Shown: piece by piece, positions 16,181-28,304 of the stretch
Layout: the number at the start of each line of letters is the position of its first letter
Numbering within the stretch: the first letter of the stretch is position 1
Origin: Spinellus fusiger
Lineage: Eukaryota; Mucoromycota; Mucoromycetes; Mucorales; Phycomycetaceae
Length of the DNA stretch: 64,000 nt
Direction of reading: 5' to 3'
NCBI GenBank assembly: GCA_025094145.1
Contig: JALLLS010000039.1
Span: 186,001 to 250,000, forward strand
Program-made: the position numbers and the translations under genes
The notes under the pieces: generated by a model
The model's database searches: none
What the model was told of the DNA's origin: nothing
The model's input: the letters and a program-made list of their open reading frames with translations, nothing else

Positions 16181-16261
16181 ATGATAGATTATGATCTGAT
16201 TGATCTTTGGAAAGACCAAACTTGGAAGAAAGAAGAAAGAAAAGAGAAAACTGCTCACTAG
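16181..16261 (+). pseudogene. Orphan terminal-exon-like segment
   Basis: A strong pyrimidine tract and CAG acceptor (…TTTTTTTCTACAG) is followed by 27 codons ending in TAG, beginning MIDYDLIDLWKDQ and ending in a lysine/glutamate-rich tail. No partner exon was identified within the preceding kilobase. It could be an alternative or decayed 3' exon. It is not in an obvious position to belong to the kinase gene, whose own terminal hydrophobic motif is complete. Confidence 0.25.
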
Positions 16262-18440
16262 GCTTAAATGTAAGACCATCTCAAATAGGAGAAACAAAAA
16301 ATAACAGTTCAATGCCTGCTGATATAAAAAATACTTTTTATTATTATTATTATGAATTTAGAGAATACTCACAGTAAAGATAGAAAAGCATGACAACTAA
16401 TATGCATGTAATAAAAGAGTTTCTGAGTACTAGGAGGATATAGCAAAATACTCTGTAAAAGAACGCAAAGCCTAAAGCCTAAAATAGGATATGTATGTCT
16501 TTTTCTAGAGACTAGTCAGTACATTTATTATTACAGAAAATGGGACTGTTACTCTATCCACTGCAGTTAAAATGCATACACTATTTATATTATCTACAGC
16601 AGTCATTCTTAGTCTCTAGATATCAATGGAACTTGAGCATAGATTATGTATCTTGAAAATAACTCTTTTTACGCTGGCAATGAATCACAAATTACAAAAA
16701 CGGACCATCAATCTATCATTTAAATAAAATAGATCTACGCTTATTTCTTTTCAATAGTTAAGTAAAGGATGCAAGATATGAATATACTCGAATTGTATTT
16801 ATAAAGTGTAAAAAGACAGAGGTTATATACCAACTGAGAATATTAATATAGGAAAGAGTGCATTTTTCTCTATAACCCATACACACATGCACATTCTTCC
16901 AGCCTGAACTCTGTAATTTTTTTCTTCTATTTGTTTTTCAATAAATATTCACCTAGCTACTCTTAAACATTTACAGAGATAATACCAAAGTTAATTCTGC
17001 ACACCCATGGATCATTCACTTCATAGTCAATACATGTTCATCAATAATAGATTCAGGATGAGTCTATCTACTGTGATAATGTGTGTCAAAATGAATTGTA
17101 TCCATTGACATGAGGAGGCATCTATTCATTGTGATCATTGTATAATCTATGTAGTATGGGTGTCTACTATCTTACATCCAAAACACTCCATGGACTCTAT
17201 CAATAGATTGTGACCAATAATGTTCATTGCCACTGAGATTAAGGTTATACATTCTAGGATTTAAATTCAATTGAGATAATATTTGAGACAATGACAGCAT
17301 TCAATTTGAAAACAGATGGGTTTATAGTTGCAGTAGATAGTTCAACAACAACCCCCCTCTTTTTTCATTTCTATAAAATAAGAATAAGAATAAAAATAAC
17401 ATGAATAGTATTTAATTCATCATGATAGATTGCATTTATCTTTATCACACAAAGAAGATATCCTGATAAAGATGGCTTGAGAATAGAATGTACCATCAAT
17501 AGAATGATGAGCTATGTCTATCCAGTCTACTTATTGTTAATCGATAAGATATGTGGGGATGTCTTGAAATCATTCTTATGATTTGAATAGACACACTTGA
17601 TACATTTCTTAATCCAAGACCAATTATAACAGCAGGTTGGTTTATCTTGCATTAAGCATAACCTAATATAGTCTAGAGAGAAATCGAATCAAAAACATTG
17701 GAATCGTAAAGAGGTTCCTGATAATAACAATTGGACTACCAAGATTGCTTCATCATTACTAGCGTTGTAACCACCCTCTTGGTATTCTCTATAAAGGTAT
17801 ACTTAAGATACTGTATCAATAACAAAAAATCATATTACAATAATAGTGATCATTTGAAAGACAAGATAAACATGGTTATTATATTACTACTTCTTTTCAT
17901 TCATAGGTTAAAATAGCCTATACAATTTTAAGCATACCAACAGATGGGGAATTATACAAGTCAGTACTGATGGATCCACTTTTTTTTACTGTTACGTCAT
18001 CTAAACAAGAATAATAAACATTTGCTTTTACTCTAAACAACTGTTCATACAGTATTAGCCATTATAAAATACTATCATTAGGAATGGATGGCATGGAACA
18101 GTGTCTATGAAAAGATAAACGGTCCGCTTTGATCTGTGACCCAATAAAGAAATCCATGGAATAGAAAGTTGAGATTTACTCTTGTCATTTAGTGATAAAA
18201 TAAGCATTACGTTTATACTTCACATTGAGTCATCCTACGATGATCTATGATGTCTTTCTGTTTCTATTTTGAATCACAACATTATAGAGATAAGGCTATT
18301 ACCCTCAAAAAGTAAAAAGTAAGAATAAATAAAGATCCCTATGATTATGTTTTATAGAAGTACTATCGTATGGAAAAGCACTACTATACCAACATACACT
18401 GAAGGAATATCTTTCAAATACTATTGGATCCCTAACATGC

Positions 18441-18441
18441 C

Positions 18442-18524
<83 letters not shown>

Positions 18525-18552
18525 TATTATTACTACTATTATTATTATTATT
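18441..18552. repeat. (TTA)n microsatellite
   Basis: About 110 bases of nearly uninterrupted TTA/ATT repeats with a few C substitutions near the right end. It creates a spurious poly-leucine frame. Such tracts are prone to length change. Confidence 0.95.
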
Positions 18553-19749
18553 TAACCCATGCAATAACACATAATAACACACAATAATAAAGTGAAGCTA
18601 GAACCCACCTGGACTGATACAACTGGAAATAGAATATATCAATATATATAAAGTTGGCTGTCTTTTCTTTTTTTTTGCTTTATTCTATTTTGGGGTTCAA
18701 GTAATGCATGAATATGTTGGTTGGCATAATAGCATATTTAATTGTCATGGACTGTTTGTAGTGTATTTTTTAATACAAGCATTGTGTTTCCACCCAATAA
18801 TAAATAAACTTGTTATAAAATGCTAAATAATATTATAATGGGTATGTTTATTAGATGTTTTTGTTTGATAATCCCATACAAGGCGAATAACAATAGGCCA
18901 TGCTGAATAGAATAAGGTGATCTTTGGGTATGCACTAGTTATTTTTTTTACACTGCATAACAGTGACAGTCCAAGAATAGCAATAAAAAATGAACTCCAC
19001 TCTACCCCACTATGTAAGAATACTTCTTTTTTCATCTTCCTATGAATACTCCAACAAGTATTGGCTCAAAGGGTTATTATATGTCTAACCCTTGATTCGG
19101 TCTTAGTATTTTTTCTTTTGATGACGGAAAAAAATGGCTCTAGTCTCGTATAGTTATCAAGACCGCAAAACATCAAAATCATATAAAACACTACAAATAT
19201 TTTCGATCCACCACCCACCACATGCGCACACAAACACACACGTACATACAAACACGTTAAAACTATACAAACACGTACACTTTACACTTTAAGTTTCTGC
19301 ACCACACACCATTGACTCTGCACCACTCAGCTACAGATTACGATACACTTTTCTCCCTTTCTCCTTGGTAAGCCTTTCCATTCTTCTGTTTCCTAGTAGC
19401 CTCTTTTTCCATTTTTAGTAGAAAGAAAAGAGTGTTTTCTCTTTTGTCTTTTTATCTGTATATCTTTAGTATACAAATAGAATTACAGTAGGGTCAACCC
19501 ATAAAAGGTGATGACTCCATCAACAGGTGCTATTTGTGACATCTGATAAGTGGGGTACTTATTCCACCTATCCACCTATCCACCTATCCACCTATCTGCT
19601 TGTTTATTTATCTGCTTGTTTATTTCCTATCTTTATTTCCTATCTTTATTTCCTATCTTTATTTCCTATCTCTTCTCAAAGTGTACAGAAACTAATCCTG
19701 CCTCTGTGCTCCATCCATCCATCTCTTCCTTTCTTCTAGTCAAGTCACA

Positions 19750-22700
19750 ATGACGCATATAAACAATGGATACCATTGCTCTCTCGGAGACTGTCTGCCT
19801 CGAGTCATTAAGCAAACATGGAAAAAAGTAATTCTTATTGCAGAAAGCCAGATGGACGGTCATGTCCAACGCGTCAACTCATCCGAAACTACTGAAGAGC
19901 ACTCGTCATCTCATCAGAGCGAAGAGGAAGAGGAGGAAGAGGAGGAAGACTATGCTACTCCCTCCATCCACAATGAAGAAGAGTTCTCACTCGGTTATCA
20001 GTACGACAGAGAAAGAGAAATGGTACAGTCTATTGAGACTCTATTTTCCTTGGCATGTCATGGTAACTATAGAAGAAAAAAAAAGAAAAAGAAAAAGAGA
20101 AAGAGAGAAGGGTGAATCAACCCAATGAACATAAGAAATGGAATTCAGACAGCGACTGACATGCATGGCTTGATTCTTTAGAAGAAGGTTATATAGTCTT
20201 TATTTCTACCATGGTGCAAGTCCTCCAGCCAGATAATCCTGTAGCCTTGGCATTCCTTGGCCATATTCTGGATCGCACTTCTTTACATGCAAAATACACC
20301 ATGGAGGCAGTATCTGACGCCATTATCCAACAACTTAAAACACCGAGTCGAATTCATCAGTGCATGAAAACACTGCTGTCTAAAAATGATAGACTCAGCT
20401 TCTCCAATGCCAACTCAAACTCAAATCCAAATGCATACCCTCTCCAAAGAGTAACAAGTCAAAATACATCTATTGTTTCTACTCTCTCTGCACGGTGGAA
20501 GCAGTCAAGAAGCAGTAGCATGAAGGAGAATGCCCCCAAAAAGAAATATGCAGCGACAGTCTTCAAACTCAATGCTACTATTTTATGGTCACTTCTTGCC
20601 GAGAGATTTGCAGGAGAAATGTGTCTGTTGTTGTGGAATGACCAAGTGTGCGAATTGCTATTCCAATGGCTCTCTGATCCAGAAGAAGATCTAAAAGTCA
20701 GACTCTATACACTTCTTGCGCTTGAGAAGTTTGCAATGACAGGTAAGATTGAATTTCATTCCACTCGTTGACATGGCAACAACAAGGGGAAGAAAGAAAG
20801 AAAAAAAAGAAGAAAAAAAGAACTCTATTCATCTCTCTTTTGGTATTCTTTGTAGGTGGGATCAAAAAGATCATTCTAAACCATAAGCCAAGCATCTGTT
20901 CTATTCTCATGTCTGTCATTGAAGAGTGTGAAAAGTCATGTTGTAATATCTACAACCAGTCCACCCATCGAAAAACAATACGACACTCTGAGAATCTTAT
21001 GCGTGGTTCATTGGGATTGCTATTGGAGGAAGAAACTGCTCTTTCCAATGCCATCCATCCTTCTGAGAAGAACAAGAAATGGCCTCTTATCATAAAACAC
21101 TGGCTAAAGAGTATTTCTGGGTTCGGCCTCAACCGAGAAAATGCATTAGAAACACCCTTGTATTGTAAAAAGAAAGAATCAGAGGAGCCTTTCGGACACA
21201 AACACAATGACAAGGCCTCTCATGATATCAGCCATACTAGTCCAGTGAAAAACATGGCTGTTGGCAGTCCTCCATACACTCATAAAAAGTTCTCTTGCAA
21301 AAGAGAACCAGAAAAGAAGAAAGAAGAGTCTTCTATGCCTTTTGGTTATTCGGCTACTTATAGTTTTGAAAGACGGTTTATTCCTCCCAAGGGTGCTATG
21401 AGAGAAGTCTGGTCAAAGTATTCTCAATTGGCTCATTGTGCACGATGGTCGTTTGATAATGTCTTTGGTAAGTATCATTAGTGGATGTTTATCATTTATT
21501 TATTTGTTTACCCATGCATTAGCAAGTGCTTTGAGTGAAAGTGAAAGAAAGGTAAAAAACAAAACAAAAAACAAACAAAGCAAAAAGTGGGGCCATGGAC
21601 TTATACTTATATGCTCTGTTGTTGTTTTTCTCTCTTCTTTATTTTCATATGGGATCTAGGCACTTCCATTGATGTGTTCTTGGGATCTCTCTCAGCTGAG
21701 TGGCACCCTGAATCCATTTGACTGTACACCCCACTTGAAAATAGGCGGCAATTGTCTTGAGGTTTTTTTTTGAGAGAAAAGAGAGCAAGCAAGAATTGAG
21801 ATTTACTTATATGTTGTCTCTTTCTTCTAGATACGCAATGACTGTACAAACTTTGAATCAGCAAGAGGAACCGCTTCTGTTAGAACCGGCAAATGGTACT
21901 ATGAGGCTCTTCTTCTCAGTGGAGGCATCATACAAATTGGTTGGGCCACCAAGAACTGTCGATTTGCTCCAGAAGAGGGTCATGGTGTAGGGGATGACTG
22001 TGTAAGTTTCCTTATATAGAGAGAGAGAGTTGTATGAATAGATGTAGTGTATTCACTAATGTCTTCTTTATAGCATGGATTTTCATTTGATACTTATCGC
22101 ACTTCAGTATGGGTAAGCTGGTAGAGAGCACAAGTCACTTTCTTCTTAAGCTAATTGACAATCTATTACAATACTACAGACAAATGGCACAGCAGTCTAT
22201 CCTCCAGTAAGAAGGAACAAACCGTGCAAAACGGGTGATGTAGTTGGGAGCTTCTTAGATTTAGACAACGGCTTATGCTCTTTCTATATCAATGGCCTTG
22301 ACATTGGACTCACAATCGAATTTGACTCTCCCAATACATCAAGAAGACATAAAGAATCTACCTCTCGCAGCAGTAGATCAAGAGATGGCGGCCAAGATGG
22401 TACCTCGTCCCTTTCTTCTTTCACCTCTTCTGTCTCCTCCATCACCTCATCTCTCATCACACCATTACCACCATTACCCTACACAGAAGATCTCCCTTCT
22501 CCCACGCAAGTCACTAAATCTCTGGGTCTATTTCCTGCCATCAGCATGACGACCCACCAACATGCCCTCTTGAACTTTGGCGATCGACCATGGATGTTCC
22601 CTCCCCCACTAGAAATCAAATTCAAGGCTATGAAAGATGCTGGCACATTGGATAGAATATTCCACCAGCGCATCAAGAAACACATCCGTCGAAACCAAAC

Positions 22701-23072
22701 ACTTCTCATGTCACGCAGTCTCTACCGTCCACCCACACCTGAATGTCAAAAGACCTTTCTTGATGACTTTTTTTCCACCAGCTCAAAGAGTGTCTCGAAC
22801 ACTCTTTCTGATACAGACACTGATAGCTTTGGCACAAAAGGTGAAGGGGAGGGTGATGAAGAAGAAGCCTATTTGTGTGCTATTTGCTTTGATGAGCCCA
22901 AGAATATTCTACTCATGCCTTGTCATCATGGCGGCCTGGGTGAAGAGTGCTCCAAAGTGATTAAAAATTGGTAAGTGTATTCTTATCATCTATAGTGTGC
23001 TGACTCTTCACTAGTCCCATGTGTAGAGCCTTTATTTTACAAAGAGTGCTTGTGGATCCAGCCACTAATTAG
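19750..23072 (+). CDS. SPRY and RING domain protein, RSPRY1-like
   Basis: Nine exons are modelled: 19750-20062, 20182-20742, 20856-21467, 21523-21551, 21660-21761, 21831-22001, 22074-22112, 22180-22970 and 23015-23072, giving about 891 residues. The N-terminus is acidic (a run of nine glutamates). A helical region with LALEKFAMTG and CARWSFDNVF matches RSPRY1. The SPRY domain is clear: LNPFDCTPHLKI, IRNDCTNFESARGTASVR, KWYYEALLLSGGIIQIGWAT, DVVGSFLDLDNG. The C-terminal RING reads CAICFDEPKN...PCHHGGLGEEC...CPMCR. The expected fifth zinc ligand (Cys in GLC) is Gly here, from codon GGT instead of TGT. The 29-base exon 21523-21551 is needed to keep the frame. Its likely role, ubiquitin ligase, is inferred and would be weakened by the ligand loss. 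Confidence 0.85.
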
Positions 23073-24191
23073 TGGAAGACTATGCCATTGCTACTGTATG
23101 AACTTCTTAGCCTTGACTGTATAGACTCTATAGACTCTATAGATCTGTCTTACTGTGTATATTTATCCTATCATAACCCAATGTATAAAAATAAAAGTCA
23201 TTCTCTTTTGTTTCATTTTATTTAAATAATAATAATAATAATAAAAAAGAATAATAATAATAATAAAAAAAGAATAATAATAATAATAATAAAAAAAGAA
23301 TAATAATAAAAAAAGAACTATTCATGGGTTTATTTTGTAAATGTTTATTCTAGTGATAGTAAATAACACTCTTATTCTTATTTTTATAATAATAATAATA
23401 AAAATAATAAAAATAAAAATAAAAATAAAAATAAAAATAAAAATAAAAATAAAAATATGATATTAGAAATAATCTATTGGAGACTATCCATTGCACTTTT
23501 GAATCTGTTGACTAGTAGCCCACCTTGTAAAGAAAGAAAAGGCATTTTACAAGTTGTAGAATAGAGGGTTGGTGGATACTATTTTATATTTGATGTTACA
23601 TTACAAATCTATTTCTATTAAAGTGGATTGAATGCATTATAGAGATATATTCCTACAGAAGAATACACTTAGTATTGGCACTCTTCTCTGTTGGCTATAG
23701 GTAAGTCTCTCTACATTGTGTCCATAATAAATAAGAACATGTCTACTAAGAGAACAAGTATTCAACCCAACCTCATTTATCCTCTCTCTGTTTTCCTATA
23801 AAGAATAGTAAGCCCGGTTCTGCTACTGAACAAGACCCTTCTTCTGTAGTCTTCATTCTTCGGCCATTGAATGGATCTATTGTAAGACCCCTCATAACAG
23901 CCTATAGCCAGCTTATCACCACCCATGATTGAACCCTTTTTCAATTGACTCCGCCTCATGGGACTTTATTCTTTACTGAAGAACATCACTGCAGTTTATC
24001 CTGACATAATAATCTATTGAAGAAATCATAGGTACTGCACCCACACCACCCTATAAACATGAAAAGATCTACTCATAAACAGGCTTCCCCACCTCCTTAT
24101 TTCCTCTCTCCTATCACGTGATCCCATGAAGTGGAGTCTCTTTTCTGATCTTTCTGTGCTGTATGCAACAGAGTAGAATTCTCTTACCGTC
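23073..24191. other. Intergenic stretch with microsatellites
   Basis: AAT and AAAAAG-type repeats fill 23221-23325, and an (AAAAAT)n tract fills about 23385-23457. A less AT-rich island at 23790-23960 stands out but I could not assign it to a gene or RNA family. The final ~190 bases lead into the next gene. Confidence 0.5.
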
Positions 24192-25187
24192 ATGTCCAAT
24201 TCAAAGAAAAGAAGTTCAACTCAACCCATAAGTGTAAAGATAACAGACTATTTCACCAAGGGGTTTCTTTCTAAACCTATTCAACCACGTACGGATGAGA
24301 ACGCTATAGACACTGCCCATCCACAGCCATTAAAGCCAAAGCTGAGAGGCTTAGACAGTTCCTACCGACAGCCGTTGAGCGAAATAGGTCATAAGAGCAA
24401 TATCCCACTAAGAACACCTGCTACACGACGCGTTGTTCCCAAGTCCAATTTTCAAGTATGGCGTGATGAGCCACCTGCCAAGAGTCCACCTGAGAAGACG
24501 AGTCCAGCTCCCTACAGTCTATCCGCAGCAACACCCTCAGAGAGACCCCACCTGTCTAGGCAGCAGAGTTCTTTATCTGTGGAGAGTGTGGAATCTACTG
24601 ACAGCAAGGTGTCTACTGAGCCTGGCTACAAACGAACAAAACCACCTACGCCTAAAAACAATCCTAGCAAGGAGTGTCAGGGACTTCTTCCCCAACAAAC
24701 CCATCGTTCCAGCCAAAATAACACGATAATGTCTCAACACAGCATATCTTCCGGTATTGCCTCACCCACAGAAAGACAGAGAAAGACATCCCACTCACCC
24801 CTTTTCTTTTCTGAACCCACACCTCCTCTCTCAACACATGTACACTCCCCCACAGAACCATCCACCCACTCAGATACACCACCACCTCTCCAGGATGCAC
24901 CTTCAGATGCACAATCACCGTTATCAATTCCAATGTTCTTTGTCCTTAGTACAAGCCGAGTCACTGTCCTTTGTAAAACATCAGACCCCACTTCACTCTT
25001 GGAAGATGCAGAATTATCATCATCATCACTACCACCACTACCACCACCAGAAGAAAGTGATTGTGAGAAGGAAGAGGTGTTCCTTGTCTTTAAAAAAGAT
25101 ACTCAACAGTCGATCAAAACAGCAGAATCAGTAAAGCCTGCAAAACACATCCACTCACTGCCAACTCAAGTAAAGACACTGTTATAG
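24192..25187 (+). CDS. Disordered S/T/P-rich protein with a PCNA-binding-like motif
   Basis: A single uninterrupted frame of 331 codons starts at ATG and ends with TAG. The protein is rich in Ser, Thr, Pro and short basic patches, with no globular domain I recognise. Near the N-terminus (residues ~16-26) SVKITDYFTKG resembles a PIP box of the degron type (hydrophobic-T-D-aromatic-aromatic), except that the usual glutamine is Ser. Further motifs are SYRQPLSEIG and NFQVWRDEP at ~60-95. Many SP/TP sites suggest proline-directed phosphorylation. These features fit a cell-cycle or replication-linked regulator, but that is inference. The gene converges on the membrane protein gene at 25726. A downstream exon cannot be excluded. 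Confidence 0.6.
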   Translation: MSNSKKRSSTQPISVKITDYFTKGFLSKPIQPRTDENAIDTAHPQPLKPKLRGLDSSYRQPLSEIGHKSNIPLRTPATRRVVPKSNFQVWRDEPPAKSPPEKTSPAPYSLSAATPSERPHLSRQQSSLSVESVESTDSKVSTEPGYKRTKPPTPKNNPSKECQGLLPQQTHRSSQNNTIMSQHSISSGIASPTERQRKTSHSPLFFSEPTPPLSTHVHSPTEPSTHSDTPPPLQDAPSDAQSPLSIPMFFVLSTSRVTVLCKTSDPTSLLEDAELSSSSLPPLPPPEESDCEKEEVFLVFKKDTQQSIKTAESVKPAKHIHSLPTQVKTLL

Positions 25188-25725
25188 GCAGGGATGTCCT
25201 ACTCTTATTAGTGGCTTTCTCTCTTTCTCTTTCTCTCTCTCTCTCTCTATATATATATCTATAGATACATCTACCTTTGGGATGTGTTATAGAATAACAG
25301 CCCACTTCTTCATTGTCTCTATTCAAATCTATCCATCCTGCATCCTATGCATTCAATAGCCAAGGCTATCTTCTAAAGAATAAATCCAAACCAAAGAAAA
25401 CAACATCCGTAGTAAATCAACACATTGATAGGTCCAAGACATTAGAATGGCCAAAAAGAATGTGTATGCTTTATACTGAGAAAACGAAAATAATACAGGA
25501 TACATGGCTAGAAAATAGAATAAAGAACTGTGTACAGTGGATCAAACAGTCAATGCTCTCTCCAATAGTAATAATAGTAATAAAGAGATACGTAAAGGTG
25601 TGTCTGTAAGAGTGAAACAAAAAAAAACAAAAAAAACAAAAAAAAGTAGAAAAAGTTGCATTGAAGAGCAAGGCGTCTTTTTTTTTTTTTTCATTTTTTT
25701 TCATTTTTTTTCATTTTTTTTTCAT
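25188..25725. other. Convergent intergenic region with simple repeats
   Basis: It holds a CT-rich run (25216-25245) followed by an AT run, A-rich tracts near 25617-25650 and T-rich tracts with TTTTTTTTCAT units at 25679-25725. Two genes end here on opposite strands. No coding segment is supported. Confidence 0.6.
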
Positions 25726-27836
25726 TCATTCTTCAATAAAAGCAACTTTATCATCCGTCTCAATATCAAGAAGCTGCCCATTCTCATCCCGCTTTACTTT
25801 TGCACTGAATGAAAGATCATAGACTTCATAGGTAAAATCCATCGCTTGCAGGCTCTCCAGTCGAATGAATCGATAACCGGTGTCTCTAATAACAAAATAG
25901 CACTCTAAAAGAGACATGTCTGTGCCAGTGTCTCGAGTATAACCAGAACACTCAATGGAGGGCGTAGGATGGATATTGATCTAATACCACAAGTAAGTGC
26001 ATGTCAACACGCTCATGCTCCTTACCCAAACAACACCATCAAAGGACATTTGTAGATTCATGGTTCTACGGTAACTGTAAGGATGACGAGCCAAGAACCG
26101 ATATTTAACAGGCATTCGTATTGGCATCAAGAGATCCAAACCTATAAAATCACCCACTTTGATGTCTTTGATAGAAACACACAGAGTCAATACACAAATA
26201 GTATGATGAGTACATCATCCACCTACTTTGGCTGGATTTCCATGCACTATCATCCTTCCCATCCACTGCATTGGAATACGCATGAGTAATAAAATGGCTG
26301 CTGTTGTAGTAGTCTGTGTGCATGCGCTCGAAACTATGGACATCAATATAAGAACGGTAGGAGAACAATTGAGGATCAGGCAAGGATTCTATGTTGGTCA
26401 TAAACAAACACCGGTCATCATGGCAGGGAGATCTATCGACAGTTCAATACATGCACTTGTGGTGGAATGACTGACCTCACATAGCGCTTGGAAGCTGGAT
26501 GCACCTCCTCTTGCCATGATACTAGGTCTTGTTTGTTTTCTAAATGACGCATGGCCAGTTGAAGTCCGTGGTGCTGTTATTCCCATGAGGTGTGTTATTA
26601 TTGGAATGGCAAAGTGTCTTTACCATTGAATCCTTTTCTGGCTGAGATAGTGATGGAGTGGCTTGACTGGGAGAGTGGGCACATTCTAGCTGGTAAGGTA
26701 CTTGGTTGGTATAGGCCATAAAATACATGTCTTTGAATGGACTCTCCACAGTATCCTTTTCCAGAGCATGGATGAACTTTTCAATGGTCTCTCTTGATAC
26801 AAAAGTACCTGCTCCTAGCGAGATATGACATGCATGAAGATTGACCTCTAGAGGACTCATATAAGCCCCTCTCTCATTTCTTCCTCTTGCACACATCCAG
26901 TCTTAGCCTCCATTTCTACTTGCCTTGGTTCATAAAACAGTGTGTCCATTGAGTGTCCACATAGTCTGCTGTTGTGAGTGATTCTCCATGGACAAGACTG
27001 GGTGTTCTTAGAAAATTGGCATATAGACTTCTCAGATGGCGTGAATGTTTGGTATCATCTTGGAAATAGCAATAGGGATTCTTTGTAGAAGCACATGCTA
27101 AATACCGTGCTGATGATTGCATGTCTTTGGGTGGGTTGTAGACAGATACTTTGTTACTTGGGCACTCGGTTGTTTTGAACATCTAGAGAAGTCCATCCCA
27201 GCCTCACAGATCAGTCCACAGAAGAACACCATAATGCCAATCCTTTCTTTTCTTTTCTTTTACCTCTGGAGTGAGCATCATATCGGGATGTTGGTGCCAG
27301 ATAACAATACTACTAAACATCTCATACTGACAGAGATACTCTAATAGAGGCACCATGGTCTCTGTTGCTTTCTGCTGTGCTGCAATAGACGCCTCGGGTT
27401 GAAATAGAACAACTGCTGTAGTAAGCGAACGACCATCCTCAGGGTACAGTTTATCCAACAAATCGATTTCTTCCAACCGTCCATAGTGCTCACTCTGCCA
27501 GTCTTGGTACTTTTTGCCACTGAAAAACCCAACATGGACTAACAGAAACAAGGCAGAGAAGAAGGCTACCAGGGCCACACCTGTCATCTCAGCAGGTGAT
27601 GACGCTCTGTACCTTTTTTGTAGGCGTCTTTTCAACAAGGACAGTCTTCTGCGTAGTTTACTCTCCTGCCATAGACGCTGCAGATAGGGGTGGATACGGT
27701 GCTGGAAAGGATCAGAGCTAATATTGATATGAATGCCTCTCAGTGGTAGCTCATTGCCAGAAGAAGATGGTCGTCTTGAGAAGAACTTTGGAGAAGAAGA
27801 CTCGCAGTCCTTATCATAAGTGGGGATCGTACGCAT
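25726..27836 (-). CDS. Type II membrane glycosyltransferase-like protein
   Basis: Seven exons (27836-27264, 27182-26924, 26883-26624, 26573-26476, 26432-26227, 26165-26026, 25980-25726) give about 596 residues. The first ~105 residues are basic and cytosolic-like, followed by one anchor (GVALVAFFSALFLLVHVGFF). The lumenal part has the block NPYCYFQDD followed by HSRHLRSLYANF, then HACHISLGAGTFVSRE and DMYFMAYTNQVPYQL, conserved in a family of fungal glycosyltransferase-like proteins. The acidic DD is the plausible metal/nucleotide-sugar site. The C-terminal third (HAYSNAVDGKDDSAWKSSQ, KVGDFIGLDL) resembles a discoidin-like fold. The second intron (26923-26884) is 40 bases and uses a GC donor. 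Exact activity and substrate are unknown. Confidence 0.7.
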
Positions 27837-28304
27837 AGAACAGCAGAGGCGTCCCCCTTTTTTGGATATATATCTAATGATATCGACACAAGGGAGAGGA
27901 GAGGGAAGAAAAGAAGGTACCGTCAGCACCAAGAATCAAAAGTCACAAAAATAAAATAAAGGTCCAAGTGCAAGTGAGTGCAAGGAGAAACGCTTCTCTT
28001 TCTTACTGTCTATCAGAGTGTGGGGACAGTGCTCTTATTGGCTGACATTTATGCAGGAGCAAGGCACTCTGTGCTTCCTCTTTCCAGGTGTGTCACGTGT
28101 TTAAAGACACAGTTAGGGTCAAGACAACGTCCTGCAAAAGTGACTTAATCTCTCAAAATGCAGCCCTTTATATATATATATATATATTCTTCTTTTATTC
28201 CTAATGGATCATCATGCCTGTGACTTTTTCTTTTTTTTTCCTTAAAGAAGCAGTAGGTCAATGCAGTCCTAAAGAGAGAGACCAGGGAGAAAGAAGAGGG
28301 GAGA
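27837..28304. other. Short intergenic region between two minus-strand genes
   Basis: It should hold the promoter of the membrane glycosyltransferase-like gene and the 3' end of the Ran-binding gene. A TA dinucleotide run occurs at 28170-28187. No coding exon is supported. Confidence 0.5.

Larger units (their letters stand above)
15149..19749. other. Long gene-free AT-rich stretch (4.6 kb)
   Basis: No multi-exon gene could be assembled. It contains an orphan exon-like segment (16181-16261) and a long TTA microsatellite, listed separately. Just before the next gene lies a run of CCTATCCACCTATCCA and TTTCCTATCTTTA short tandem repeats (19565-19675), probably in its promoter or leader. Chance frames between 17700 and 19050 show no family character. 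Confidence 0.5.

Noticed and set aside
18341..18574. Frame encoding a long poly-leucine protein
   Set aside because: It is a translation of the (TTA)n microsatellite with no start context or conserved flanks.
27837..27932. Upstream extension of the glycosyltransferase-like protein
   Set aside because: The frame continues but begins at TTG; the first ATG at 27836 gives a normal type II membrane topology.
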